64,000 nt of DNA from an uncultured Oscillibacter sp. (lineage in GTDB: Bacteria > Bacillota > Clostridia > Oscillospirales > Oscillospiraceae), in NCBI RefSeq assembly GCF_947654275.1, contig NZ_CANTJS010000001.1, positions 95,709-159,708 on the forward strand, written 5' to 3'. The translations under genes and the position numbers were made by a program. Each line of letters begins with the position of its first letter. The first letter of the stretch is position 1. Under the pieces are notes generated by a model. That model was given only the letters and a program-made list of their open reading frames with translations. It had not been told where the DNA came from and searched no databases. This document shows positions 17,646-26,501 of this stretch, one piece after another.

Positions 17646-18542
17646 TCAATCTCTGTAGATATAGTTTCCGTAATCATCGTAAAGGCTGGGACGGGGCGAT
17701 ATGGGATTTCCGCTGTCCTCAAGGGTCATCAGATAGAGGTCCAGCACATAACTGGGCGTCTCCTGGCAGGCGGGTGACACAATCCCGGTGTAGATGGTGC
17801 CGCCGTTAAGCCACTCGTACTGCCACGCCTCTTCCGGCAGCTCCACGCCGGAAGCCGCCACCACGGCGTTTTCCGCGTCTCCAAAATTCCAGACCATCAG
17901 ACCGTCTATCCCCGGCTCCACCCGGACCCGGCCCCCTATGGGACGGTAGCGGTCCGGAAAGAGCGCGTCCCGCCGCCAGACGGTCATGCACCATTCTCCT
18001 CTTCTGTCGGCACAGAGGAGTGCCAGACAGTCCCCCAGCTCTGTCCGCTCCCGCACCGTCAGAGTCTCAGCGTCAAATCTGGGGCTTCGGTCCTCAAAAT
18101 ACTCCGCCGACATCCGGGCCAGGGCCTCCTCGTCCTCGAAGTGAGCCGAGGAGGCATAGTGGGCGTCCCGCTCCGCCTGCTCCCGCTGGGTCCGGAGGGA
18201 CACGCCGGCGCCCCAGACGGCCAGAGCCGTCACTGCCGCCATGGCCAGCCAAGCCAGCCGCTTCCAAGTGTGCTCCCGCTTCATGCTCTCCATAATCTGT
18301 CCTCCCGCCGCTTTCGGCAATTCCTCCCGCGTTAGTTCCTTCCCGCTCAGCAGCTCGCTGACCGACAGGCCAAGAGCTTCGGCAAGGGGCTCCAGGCTGT
18401 CCAGCCCCGGCATGCCCCGCCCGGTCTCCCAGCGGCTCACCGCCTTGTCCGTCACATGGAGCCGCTCCGCCAGCTCCGCCTGACTGAGGGCCAGGTCCCG
18501 CCGCCGGGCGGCGATCAGCTCGCCGGTTGCTTTTGCGTCCAT
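17646..18542 (-). CDS. XRE-family regulator with a membrane anchor
   Basis: A 298-residue protein. An N-terminal helix-turn-helix (LSQAELAERLHVTDKAVSRWETGRG, residues about 18-42) is followed by a linker, one membrane span near residues 108-128 (LAWLAMAAVTALAVWGAGVS) and an extracytoplasmic domain of about 165 residues. The ATG at 18542 is chosen because AGGAGGT lies 7 bp upstream (18550-18556). Membrane-tethered XRE proteins of this build are common in Clostridia; the ectodomain could sense an envelope signal. It is divergent from the LtaS-like gene, a possible target. The signal is unknown. Confidence 0.78.
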   Translation of the reverse strand: MDAKATGELIAARRRDLALSQAELAERLHVTDKAVSRWETGRGMPGLDSLEPLAEALGLSVSELLSGKELTREELPKAAGGQIMESMKREHTWKRLAWLAMAAVTALAVWGAGVSLRTQREQAERDAHYASSAHFEDEEALARMSAEYFEDRSPRFDAETLTVRERTELGDCLALLCADRRGEWCMTVWRRDALFPDRYRPIGGRVRVEPGIDGLMVWNFGDAENAVVAASGVELPEEAWQYEWLNGGTIYTGIVSPACQETPSYVLDLYLMTLEDSGNPISPRPSLYDDYGNYIYRD

Positions 18543-18675
18543 AGAGACCACCTCCTGTTCCGCTCCCCGGGAAGGAAACCCCGCCGCAGAGGGAGCCGTT
18601 TGTTTTCCGGTGGCATCAGTATCCCACAAAACCGGGGAAATGTCACCCTATGAATCATAGAGCCGCCGGTTTTTC

Positions 18676-18703
18676 TTGATTTTTCAGAGAAACGTCCTAT
18701 AAT
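18676..18703 (+). promoter_or_regulatory. Promoter for the LtaS-like operon
   Basis: TTGATT (18676-18681) and TATAAT (18698-18703), spacer 16. Initiation would fall near 18710, only about 8 nt before the ATG at 18718; this bears on the choice of start codon. Confidence 0.55.
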
Positions 18704-18717
18704 AGAGGATATCGCCT

Positions 18718-20613
18718 ATGAAAGGATCTGCCGATTTGAAAGAACGCTATGTCAAGCTTAAGAAGCTCACTCTGCGCCAGACGTTTCTGGCGGCAGTGCT
18801 GCTGGCGGGAGCCGTCACGCTGCTGGTGCTCTGGTGCCAGCCCAACGCCTTCCGGGGAATGCTCTCCGGCCTGCTCCGCCAGCCCCTGCTGATTGTCCTC
18901 AACGCCCTGCCCATTGGACTGCTGATTCTGGCGGGGACCTGCCTGTTCCGAAACGTATTTTACAGCGCCGCCCTGGTAAACCTGCTGGCGGGGACCCTGT
19001 CCATCGCCAACCGGGTCAAAATCGAGGTCCGGGACGAACCGGTGTTCCCCCGGGACTTCGCCCTGCTGAAGGAGGTGGGCAGCGCCCTGGGAACTTATGA
19101 CATCTCCTATCCCATGGTACAGATCACCGCCCTTCTTCTGGCCACCCTGATTCTGCTTCTGCTGGGCCGTCTGATTGGCTGCCGTCCTATCCCCCACCTG
19201 CGGGAACGCACGGGGCGGCTGCTGGGGGCCGCCGCCAGCCTGGCGGTGCTGGCGGGACTGATTCTGACCGTTTACGCGTCCGACGGCCTGTATAATTCCT
19301 TTCAGGTGTCCAATCCCTACTATATTCCCTCGGTGTTCAACGAGCTGGGGTTTCCCTACAGCTTCTGCCATCAGTTCACCACCTATCCCATCGACCGGCC
19401 CGCCGGGTTCAGCAAGACGGAGGCCGCCCGCTGGGACGCCGCCGCCGCTCAGCCCGGCCAGGGTGCGCCGGTCAGCGTGGTGATGGTCATGAACGAGGCC
19501 TTCTCCGACATCACCGATCAGCCGGTGTTCACCTACGGTCCGGAGGACGACCCCCTGCCCAATCTTCACGCCCTGCGGCGGGACCCCCACGCCATCAGCG
19601 GCCATATTGTGGTGCCCGGCTTCGCCGGGGGCACCGCCAACACGGAGTTCGACGTGCTGACGGGTATGCAGACCAACGCCCTGTCCGCCTCCGCCACCTC
19701 CGCCTTCCGGGTGGTAAACCGGGATTTGGACAGTCTTTTCCGGGTGTTTGCCGGAGAGGGGTATGAGACGTCCTTCTTTCACCCCGGCGACAACTGGTTT
19801 TACAACCGGGAAAATGTCTACCGCTGGCTGGGGGCGGAGGAAACCCTGTTTGCCAATCAAATGGAGAACCTGGAGTACAAGGGCCGCTGGGTCACCGACA
19901 GCTATCTGGCGGACCTGATTGAAGAGGACTTCCAGTTGGCGGAGGGGACGCCCCTCTTCCATTTCACCACCACCATTCAAAACCACATGTCCTACACCGC
20001 CGACAAATACGGTCCGGACTACGTTTTTCCGCCTCTGGAGACTGCGGCGGAGCTGTCCGAGGAGGCGGAAACCCTTCTGCGGGTCTATGTGGAGGGGGCC
20101 CGGGACGCCGACGCCATGCTAGGCCGCCTCCGGAGCTATTTTGAGGCGCAGGAGGAACCGGTGGTGCTGGTTTTCTTCGGAGACCACCTGCCCTATCTGG
20201 GGGACCGCCAGCTGGCCTACCGGGAGCTGGGACTGGACGTGGGCCCGGCGGAGGAGGGGGGCGAGATGTCCCTGTCCTCCTACGAAACCCCCTATGTCAT
20301 CTGGGCCAACGACGCGGCGGCGGAGGCCCTGGACTGGGCCCGGACCGTCCGGAGACTGGACCTGCCGGAGAACGGGACACTCTCCGCCAGCTTCCTGGGG
20401 GCCCTGGTGCTGGAGCTGACGGGCCGGGGCGAGGAAACGGCCTGGTTCGCCTTTCTCAACCAGCTCCGCCGGGAACTGCCGGTGGTGCAGAAAACGGCCT
20501 GCCTCCTCCCTGACGGCAGTGACGCCGGAGCGCTGAACGAGACGCAGACAGAGCTGCTTCAAAAATGGCGGCAGTGGAGCTATTACAAGCTCTGCTATAA
20601 GGAGATCGAATGA
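18718..20613 (+). CDS. LtaS-like sulfatase-superfamily membrane enzyme
   Basis: A 631-residue protein with about five N-terminal membrane spans (residues 20-190) and an extracellular alkaline-phosphatase-fold domain. It resembles lipoteichoic acid synthase and phosphoglycerol transferases. Likely catalytic residues are Glu260 in VMNEAFSD, Thr306 in AGGTANTEF and Asp489-His490 in FFGDHLPYLG. It would transfer phosphoglycerol or a similar group onto envelope glycans. Two starts are possible: ATG 18718 with a partial GAGG, or TTG 18736 with AAAGGA at 18721-18726. The promoter position favours the TTG. The stop overlaps the next start (ATGA). The exact polymer made is unknown. Confidence 0.82.
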   Translation: MKGSADLKERYVKLKKLTLRQTFLAAVLLAGAVTLLVLWCQPNAFRGMLSGLLRQPLLIVLNALPIGLLILAGTCLFRNVFYSAALVNLLAGTLSIANRVKIEVRDEPVFPRDFALLKEVGSALGTYDISYPMVQITALLLATLILLLLGRLIGCRPIPHLRERTGRLLGAAASLAVLAGLILTVYASDGLYNSFQVSNPYYIPSVFNELGFPYSFCHQFTTYPIDRPAGFSKTEAARWDAAAAQPGQGAPVSVVMVMNEAFSDITDQPVFTYGPEDDPLPNLHALRRDPHAISGHIVVPGFAGGTANTEFDVLTGMQTNALSASATSAFRVVNRDLDSLFRVFAGEGYETSFFHPGDNWFYNRENVYRWLGAEETLFANQMENLEYKGRWVTDSYLADLIEEDFQLAEGTPLFHFTTTIQNHMSYTADKYGPDYVFPPLETAAELSEEAETLLRVYVEGARDADAMLGRLRSYFEAQEEPVVLVFFGDHLPYLGDRQLAYRELGLDVGPAEEGGEMSLSSYETPYVIWANDAAAEALDWARTVRRLDLPENGTLSASFLGALVLELTGRGEETAWFAFLNQLRRELPVVQKTACLLPDGSDAGALNETQTELLQKWRQWSYYKLCYKEIE

Positions 20614-21122
20614 GGACCCAGAGCCGCCGGATGGCCTTTTGCGGCGTGCTGGTCAGTCTGGCTGCGGTTCTGCTGATTCTGTCCACCCCCTCCGCCGTTC
20701 TCTGCTCCCCCATTCTGGCCATGGTGGTGCTGCTGCCGGTGCGGCTGGAATACGGGACCCGGACCGCCGCCACCGCCTACGCCGCCGCGGCCCTTCTGGC
20801 CCTGCCTCTGGCGGTAAATCTGGAAGCGGCCCTGGTGTACCTGTTCTTCGGCTGGTATCCCATGCTCCGGCCCAGGATTGCCGCCCTGCCCTCCCAGCTT
20901 CTCCGGCTGGCGGTCCGGCTGGCCGTCTGCAATACCGCCATGCTCCTGCTCTACGGTCTGGTCTGGCGGCTGCTGGGCCTTCCGGCGGAGTCCGGCGGGC
21001 CTCTGTGGACCGCCCTGCTGCTGGTCCTGGGCAGTCTGGTATTCCTGCTGACGGACCGGGTGCTTGAGCGGATGGAACGGCTGTGGCGTCTCCGTCTGCG
21101 GAAGCGGTTCTTCCAGGCGTGA
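20610..21122 (+). CDS. Small polytopic membrane protein, unknown
   Basis: A 170-residue hydrophobic protein with four to five predicted spans and a basic C-terminus (LWRLRLRKRFFQA). It starts at an ATG overlapping the LtaS-like stop, so it is translationally coupled and may act with that enzyme. No family was recognised with confidence; the pattern is loosely like small DUF2232/ECF-S-like membrane proteins. A copy of its last 40 or so bases reappears at about 21389-21430, inside the duplication described downstream. Confidence 0.65.
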   Translation: MRTQSRRMAFCGVLVSLAAVLLILSTPSAVLCSPILAMVVLLPVRLEYGTRTAATAYAAAALLALPLAVNLEAALVYLFFGWYPMLRPRIAALPSQLLRLAVRLAVCNTAMLLLYGLVWRLLGLPAESGGPLWTALLLVLGSLVFLLTDRVLERMERLWRLRLRKRFFQA

Positions 21123-21248
21123 CCGCCGCGGCGGAACGTGCTCCATCGGGGAACTCTTTGCGGGGCCGCTTGGGCGGCCCATCTCCCCGGAAATACCGGA
21201 GCCTCCATTGCAAAATAGTAAACAGCAAAAAAATGAGGTGACCTTTCT

Positions 21249-21385
21249 ATGAAAACCGGATTGGTATTGGAGGGCGGAGCCCTGCGGACCATCTTTTCCG
21301 CCGGGGTGTGCGACGCCTTTTTGGACGGCGGCCTGCCCCTGCCGGATTACACCGTAGGCGTCTCCGCCGGCATTGCCTACGGCGA
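21249..21385 (+). pseudogene. Truncated duplicate of the patatin gene 5' end
   Basis: The first 45 codons are almost identical to those of the intact patatin gene at 21581, including GxSxG (GVSAGIAYG), and share the same ribosome-site region (AAAAAAATGAGGTGACC). After codon 45 the sequence switches to a degenerate copy of the 3' end of the upstream membrane-protein gene, read in another frame. The open frame runs on to 21521 but encodes no patatin sequence. This is a partial tandem duplication of about 310-330 bp; the fragment lacks the catalytic Asp and cannot be active. Confidence 0.85.
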
Positions 21386-21580
21386 GAGCTGTGGCGGCTC
21401 CGCCTGCGGAAGCGGTTCTTCCGGGCGTAACCGGTACGCAGGCAGGAGCCGCCGCCTTCGGCGGCCTGTCCCCCGGAAATACCGGGGTCTGAAAGACGGG
21501 ACGGCCGGGCCGCCGTGCTGAACCGTCCCTGTTCCGAACTGTGAGAAAAGCAAACAGCAAAAAAATGAGGTGACCTTTTT

Positions 21581-22438
21581 ATGAAAACCGGATTGGTGTT
21601 GGAGGGCGGAGCCCTGCGGACCATCTTTTCCGCCGGGGTGTGCGACGCCTTTTTGGACGGCGGCCTGCCCCTGCCGGATTACACCGTAGGCGTCTCCGCC
21701 GGCATTGCCTATGGCGTCAGCTATCTGTCCCGGCAGAGCCGGCGGAATCTCCAGCTGATTACTCACTACGCCGGGGACCGCCGCTACATGGGCTGGCGGA
21801 ACCTGGCAAATCCCAAAAACCGCAGCTATTTCGGGCTGAAATTCGCCTATGAGACCATTCCCAACGAGCTCATTCCCTTTGACTATGACACCTTCGAGGC
21901 CTATCCCGGCACCGTGGAGGCGGTGGTGACCAACCTGAACACCGGCCGTGCGGAATACCTGCCGGTTCCCCGGCGGGACTCCCCCAACCTGCTGCTGGAG
22001 GCCACCTGCGCCATCCCCCTGATGTTCCCCATCATCCGGGTGGACGGCCAGCCCTATCTGGACGGCGGCTGCGCCGACGCCATCCCCTGGAAACGGGCCT
22101 TTGAGGCGGGCTGCGACCGGGTGGCGGTGGTGCTGACCCGGGAACGGGACTATCACAAACGGGGAGACGGCTCCCTCCGGGCCCTGGGCCGGGCCTTCCG
22201 GAAATACCCCGCCTTTATGGACACGCTTCGGGGCCGGTCGGAGCGGTACAACGCCTGCCGGGAAGAGCTGTTCGCCCTGGAACGGGAGGGCAAAGTCCTG
22301 GTCATCGCCCCGGAGGACACCCTGGGCTGTTCCCGTACGGAGAAAAACCTGGACATTCTCCGCGCGCTGTGGCAGGAGGGCTATTTTGCCGGACGGCGGT
22401 CCCTGGGGGACCTCCGGCGCTTCTGGACAGAGGCGTAA
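21581..22438 (+). CDS. Patatin-like phospholipase
   Basis: A 285-residue RssA-type acyl hydrolase of the cytoplasm. The oxyanion region is EGGALRTIFSAG near residues 8-19. The nucleophile Ser lies in GVSAG at about residues 40-44. The catalytic Asp is in YLDGGCADAIPW near residue 165. It should cleave acyl esters of phospholipids or lysolipids. The start has AGGTGA 9 bp upstream, identical to the truncated copy. It ends before a strong terminator. Substrate unknown. Confidence 0.87.
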   Translation: MKTGLVLEGGALRTIFSAGVCDAFLDGGLPLPDYTVGVSAGIAYGVSYLSRQSRRNLQLITHYAGDRRYMGWRNLANPKNRSYFGLKFAYETIPNELIPFDYDTFEAYPGTVEAVVTNLNTGRAEYLPVPRRDSPNLLLEATCAIPLMFPIIRVDGQPYLDGGCADAIPWKRAFEAGCDRVAVVLTRERDYHKRGDGSLRALGRAFRKYPAFMDTLRGRSERYNACREELFALEREGKVLVIAPEDTLGCSRTEKNLDILRALWQEGYFAGRRSLGDLRRFWTEA

Positions 22439-22451
22439 GTCAAAAAAACAA

Positions 22452-22488
22452 AAAACCGTGAGGACGTTTCCTTCGTCCTCACGGTTTT
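22452..22488. terminator. Bidirectional terminator between patatin and DUF4015 genes
   Basis: A 15-bp perfect stem (22452-22466 with 22474-22488) with A and T runs on the two sides; the genes converge here. Confidence 0.85.
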
Positions 22489-22501
22489 GTCTGATTGGCA
22501 C

Positions 22502-23554
22502 TCAGGCCTCCGGCGGGGCGGGCAGCACAAGCCGCGGACCCTTCAAATCCGGGTCGTCCGCCGCCAGCTCCGGCACAAACAGGGTATCCTCGCCGGCGGT
22601 CTTCACGGCTTCAGCCAGGACCTCCGCCCGGTCCGGCTCTGTCACGGCATAAACGCGGTCCACCAGCGGGGCCAGGTCCGCCAGCTTCTGGCCGGAAACC
22701 GGGTCATAGCCCGCGGTGATGACGGTCTCCGGCAGCTCCAGGGAGAGGGTCACGCCCTCATAAGGCTCCAGAGCCGCCTTGAGCTCTGTCAGCAGCAGCC
22801 TGAGATTGTCCTCCAGGGGGCCGTCTCCGTTGTAGTCAATCTTGTTGATCTTCCCCTCTGTGGGATAGCTCAGGTCCGTCAACAGAATCTCGTCAAAGCC
22901 CAGCGCCGCGATTTCGCCCACCAGGCCGCAGAGATACTCCCGGGCGGCGGGCTTGGTGGGGTCCAGCCACTGGCTGTTGTTCCCGTCGTAGAAGATATAG
23001 CCGCCGGTATTCCGCAGGGCCAGGTTCCGAACGTTGGAATTGGCCGTCCGGGGGTCGTGGAGGCAGGAGAACCGGGCTACAGCGGCCACGTCCTCCCGTC
23101 CGGTGAGGGCGGCCAGAGCGGCGGCGGTGTCCGCCTGGGTCCGCACCCCGCCGGAAACCCCGTGCGCCGCGTCAAAGTACAGGCTCCCGGCGGTATCCTT
23201 CAGCGTCACACAGACGGCGTCGCAGGCCTGTCCCTGTGCCGCCTCCCAGAGCTCCATGGTCAGCGGCGCCGCGGAGAGGGACAGCGTCAGAGAGGAGGGC
23301 GGAGCCTCCGGCTCCTGAATCACCAGCTCCACCTGCGGCGGCTCCTCCGGCGGCGTGCCGGCGTCCGGGGCGGCGATGTCCTCCTGCCAGGGCAGGTCCA
23401 GCCGGTAGCGGCCGTCGTCGCCATAGACAAGGTTCTGCTGAATATAGATTACGGCGGCGGCAGCCAGAATCACCAGAACCAGAAATACCGCCAGAATGAT
23501 TTTCAGCTTGGGCTCCCGGCCCCGGTAGCTGCTGTAGCCTTTGGCTCCCGCCAT
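22502..23554 (-). CDS. Membrane-anchored DUF4015-like putative glycosidase
   Basis: A 350-residue protein with one N-terminal span (residues about 18-38, IILAVFLVLVILAAAAVIYI), a Pro/Glu-rich linker and a TIM-barrel-like extracytoplasmic domain. Motifs such as WLDPTKPAAREYLCGLV and LGFDEILLTDLSYP resemble the DUF4015 putative glycosyl-hydrolase family. It would act on an extracellular glycan, but no catalytic residue assignment is safe. It lies 39 bp behind rpiB and is probably in the same transcript. Confidence 0.75.
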   Translation of the reverse strand: MAGAKGYSSYRGREPKLKIILAVFLVLVILAAAAVIYIQQNLVYGDDGRYRLDLPWQEDIAAPDAGTPPEEPPQVELVIQEPEAPPSSLTLSLSAAPLTMELWEAAQGQACDAVCVTLKDTAGSLYFDAAHGVSGGVRTQADTAAALAALTGREDVAAVARFSCLHDPRTANSNVRNLALRNTGGYIFYDGNNSQWLDPTKPAAREYLCGLVGEIAALGFDEILLTDLSYPTEGKINKIDYNGDGPLEDNLRLLLTELKAALEPYEGVTLSLELPETVITAGYDPVSGQKLADLAPLVDRVYAVTEPDRAEVLAEAVKTAGEDTLFVPELAADDPDLKGPRLVLPAPPEA

Positions 23555-23593
23555 CTCCGCACCTCTTTTCTATAAAACCGCGCCTCTCCGGGT

Positions 23594-24031
23594 TCAGCCC
23601 TCCAGGGCCATCATCTTATCCACCCGCCGGGCGTGGCGTCCGCCCTCAAACTCGGTGGAGAGGAAAACCTCCACCATCCGCTCCGCCATGTTGGGCCCGG
23701 TGAAGCCCGCGCCAATGGCCATCATGTTGGCGTCGTTGTGCCGGCGGGTCATCTCCGCCTGAAGGCAGTCGGCGCAGTGGGCGCAGCGGACGCCCCTGAC
23801 CTTGTTGGCCGCGATGGAGATGCCGATGCCGGTGGTGCAGATGACGATGCCCCTCTCACAGCTGCCCTCCGCCACGGCCCGGGCGGCGGCAGCGCCGAAA
23901 TCGGGATAGTCGCAGCTCTCCGTAGAGAAGCAGCCAAAGTCCTCATAGGTATGGCCCAGACGCTCCAGAACCTGAATGACGTGCTGTTTCAGGGCATAGC
24001 CGCCGTGGTCGCAGCCTAACGCAATTTTCAT
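23594..24031 (-). CDS. rpiB: Ribose 5-phosphate isomerase B
   Basis: A 145-residue sugar-phosphate isomerase of the LacAB/RpiB family that interconverts ribose 5-phosphate and ribulose 5-phosphate. GCDHGGYALK at the N-terminus and GIVICTTGIGISIAANK around residues 62-78 are diagnostic; the catalytic region and the phosphate-binding HARRVDK are present. The ATG at 24031 has GGGAGGAA at 24040-24047; the longer frame to 24187 would run past the promoter. It lies upstream of the DUF4015 gene. Confidence 0.92.
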   Translation of the reverse strand: MKIALGCDHGGYALKQHVIQVLERLGHTYEDFGCFSTESCDYPDFGAAAARAVAEGSCERGIVICTTGIGISIAANKVRGVRCAHCADCLQAEMTRRHNDANMMAIGAGFTGPNMAERMVEVFLSTEFEGGRHARRVDKMMALEG

Positions 24032-24158
24032 GGTGGATTTCCTCCCAGTCTTCTCAGATTTGATATGTTTTATGTCAGGCCGCCCGACACCCCCGACATG
24101 CCGGAGGGCCCGCGTCCAAAACCCGCGGGGCTTTCTTTCTCTCCGGCTTTCCGCCTCT

Positions 24159-24187
24159 ATTGTACTCCAGACGAAGAAAAAAATCAA
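24159..24187 (-). promoter_or_regulatory. Promoter for rpiB
   Basis: On the minus strand TTGATT (24182-24187) and TACAAT (24159-24164) with a 17-bp spacer. Confidence 0.55.
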
Positions 24188-24225
24188 TATGAACCCTCAG
24201 CGGGGAGCGCCCATCTGCGTATTTT

Positions 24226-24306
24226 ATAGCCAGTTTTACCCGTCAGCGGCTCTGTTGCTGCTTGAAGATCGGTATCTGCCGATTTTCAACTGTGCTGATT
24301 ATACCG
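24226..24306. repeat. Dispersed hairpin repeat, copy A
   Basis: About 65-80 bp, including the inverted repeat GAAGATCGG (24264-24272) and CCGATTTTC (24279-24287). It matches 44541-44610 in the opposite orientation, sharing TTACCCGTCAGCGGCTC, GATCGGTATCTGCCGATTTTC-type sequence and AACTGTGCTGA. The rest of 24032-24390 has no gene; a further hairpin lies at 24323-24344. Confidence 0.75.
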
Positions 24307-24390
24307 GCAGAACACCATGTGGGGCCTGGTCCCCTGACCAGGCCATTTCCCCGGGAGGGCCGGCAAGGGAGGCGCTCCGGGGGGCCCGGC

Positions 24391-25209
24391 TCAGAGCTCA
24401 TGCCACACCGGCATCCGCTTCTCAAAGGTGCAGAAGCGCCGGAAACCGCACTGGCGCAGCAGCTCCTGCCGCTCCCGAATGGCGCAGCCCACGAACTCCG
24501 TCGTGTGGGCGTCGCTGCCCAGTGTGACGATTTCGCCGCCCAATTCCCGGTACATCCGCAGCCACTTGCCGTCGGGCAGGGGGGTGTTGCCCCGGTTGGT
24601 GTTCACCTCAATGCCGCAGCCGTTTTGGATGAGGATGCGGAAAATCTCTCCGATCTCCGCCTCATAGCCGTCAAAGCTCATGTGAAAGCCCTGATTCTCG
24701 TTGAGATAGCGCAGCGGCAGGGTCAGGTGTCCCAGCACGTCGAAGCCGCCCCACTCCGCGTTCCGCCGGACCAGCTCCAGATAGTCCCGGATGCCCCGGT
24801 GGGCCTCCGCCTCATCCTTCGGATGAAAGAAATAGAGGTCGATCATCTGAAAGGCCGGAGACAGGATGTGCGTGGACCCGATGATGAAATCCAGCTCCGG
24901 GGCCTCCGACAGAAGTGCCTCCGTCCGGGACAGGTCCAGGCAGGCCTCACCCAGCTCAATGCCTAGCCGGACCCGGATGCGGTCCCCCAGGGCGGCCCGG
25001 GCCGCCTGATACTCCCGGAACAGGGCGTCCCAGTCATAGCTGAGAATGGGGTCCCGGCCATTCCAGGCCACAGGCTCCACATGGTCGGTAAAGCAGATTT
25101 CCCGGAGTCCCGCCGCCAGGGCGGCCTCCGCCATGTCCGTCATGGACACAGAGGCGTCGGGAGAGATGCGGGAATGGGTATGGCAGTCAGCCAGATACAC
25201 GGGCCTCAC
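24391..25209 (-). CDS. PHP-domain histidinol-phosphatase-like phosphoesterase
   Basis: A 272-residue PHP-superfamily metal phosphoesterase. Metal ligands are visible in [13 protein letters not shown] near the N-terminus, FTDHVEP, GIELGE, and near the end in [13 protein letters not shown]. It is closest in pattern to HisJ-type histidinol-phosphate phosphatases (HisK family), but no his genes are nearby, so the substrate could be another phosphate ester. The start is a GTG at 25209 overlapping the dnaJ stop (GTGA), which ties it to the heat-shock operon. Confidence 0.8.
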   Translation of the reverse strand: MRPVYLADCHTHSRISPDASVSMTDMAEAALAAGLREICFTDHVEPVAWNGRDPILSYDWDALFREYQAARAALGDRIRVRLGIELGEACLDLSRTEALLSEAPELDFIIGSTHILSPAFQMIDLYFFHPKDEAEAHRGIRDYLELVRRNAEWGGFDVLGHLTLPLRYLNENQGFHMSFDGYEAEIGEIFRILIQNGCGIEVNTNRGNTPLPDGKWLRMYRELGGEIVTLGSDAHTTEFVGCAIRERQELLRQCGFRRFCTFEKRMPVWHEL

Positions 25210-26339
25210 CTCTTTTTCTTGTTCTTGCCGAAGAAGCCCTTCCGTTCCTGATAGTTGTCGTCCCCCATGGTTTCAGCGAACTTTTTCAGGGCCTCCTTCT
25301 GCTCGTGGTTCAGGTTCCGGGGCGTCTCGATGTAGACGGTGACATACTGGTCTCCCCGGCCCCGGCCATTGAGGGAGGGAATGCCCTTCCCCTTGAGCCG
25401 GAAGGTGGAGCCGCTCTGAGTGCCCTCCGGCAGGTCGTATTTCACCTTGCCGTCGATGGTGGGAATCTCCAGCTCCGCCCCCAGCACCGCCTGGGCAAAG
25501 GTGATGGGCGCCTCGCAGAGGACAGAGGTGCCCTCCCGCCGGAACAGCTCGTGGGGCCGGACGGTAATGGTAATCAGCAGGTCGCCGGCGGGACCGCCGT
25601 TTTTGCCGGCGCTGCCCTGACCCCGGATGGAAATGGTCTGGCCGTTGTCGATGCCCGCAGGCACGCTGGCCTGGATGGTCTTCCGCTTCCGGACGAAGCC
25701 CGAGCCCCGGCAGTCCTTGCAGGGCTGGCGGATAATCCGGCCCTTGCCGCCGCAGTCGGGGCAGGCGGAGGAGGTGGCAAACACGCCCATGGGGGTCTGC
25801 CGGCGCACCTGAACCGTGCCGGTGCCCCGGCACTTGGAGCAGGTCTCCGGCGCGGTGCCGGAGGCGCAGCCGCTGCCCTGGCAGGTGGGGCAGGCCTCCG
25901 AACGCTCGATGGTGACGGCCTTCTCACAGCCGAAGGCGGCTTCCTCAAAGTCAATGGTCAGGGAAATGCGGATGCTCTCCCCCCGCTGGGGGGCGTTGGG
26001 GTTGCTCCGCCGGCCGCCGCCGAAGCCGCCGCCGAAAAAGCTGCCGAAGATATCTCCCAGGTCTCCGAAGTCAAAGCCGCCGTCAAACCCGCCGCCGCCT
26101 CCGAAGCTCGGGTCCACCCCGGCGTGGCCGAACTGGTCATACCGGGCCTTTTTATCCGAGTCGGACAGAACCTCATAGGCCTCGTTGACCTCCTTGAACC
26201 GGGCCTCCGCCTCCTTGTCGCCGGGATGGAGGTCCGGGTGGGTCTCCTTGGCCTTTCTGCGGTAGGCCTTTTTAATTTCGTCCTCAGAAGCGCCCTTGGA
26301 AAGGCCAAGGACCTCGTAATAGTCTCGTTTATCAGCCAT
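25206..26339 (-). CDS. dnaJ: Chaperone protein DnaJ
   Basis: A 377-residue Hsp40 co-chaperone that stimulates the DnaK ATPase and presents unfolded clients. The J domain has the HPD motif in [10 protein letters not shown] Gly/Phe-rich region follows (residues about 75-115). Then come four zinc-finger repeats: [24 protein letters not shown] and CKDCRGSG. The C-terminal client domains end in KNKKKR. AGGAGG precedes the ATG. It is the fourth gene of the hrcA operon. Confidence 0.97.
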   Translation of the reverse strand: MADKRDYYEVLGLSKGASEDEIKKAYRRKAKETHPDLHPGDKEAEARFKEVNEAYEVLSDSDKKARYDQFGHAGVDPSFGGGGGFDGGFDFGDLGDIFGSFFGGGFGGGRRSNPNAPQRGESIRISLTIDFEEAAFGCEKAVTIERSEACPTCQGSGCASGTAPETCSKCRGTGTVQVRRQTPMGVFATSSACPDCGGKGRIIRQPCKDCRGSGFVRKRKTIQASVPAGIDNGQTISIRGQGSAGKNGGPAGDLLITITVRPHELFRREGTSVLCEAPITFAQAVLGAELEIPTIDGKVKYDLPEGTQSGSTFRLKGKGIPSLNGRGRGDQYVTVYIETPRNLNHEQKEALKKFAETMGDDNYQERKGFFGKNKKKR

Positions 26340-26351
26340 ATTGCCTCCTGA

Positions 26352-26489
26352 ACAGTTAGGAATTAGGACTTAGGACTTAGGAATTGCCGGTCCCGGGAGA
26401 ATTCCTAATTCCTCATTCCTAATTTCTAATTCATTCCACAGCGCCATTCAATGGGGCGGGGAATGTTTCCGTTCCCCGTCCCATTGAAT
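26352..26489. repeat. TAGGAATT-type repeats plus hairpin between dnaK and dnaJ
   Basis: Positions 26352-26432 hold repeats of TAGGAATT/TAGGACTT, then their complements (AATTCCTAATTCCT), giving a long imperfect palindrome. A second hairpin, arms 26446-26463 and 26472-26489 with one mismatch, follows. These may process or attenuate the operon mRNA. Confidence 0.7.
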
Positions 26490-26501
26490 GTATCTCTTCA
26501 C

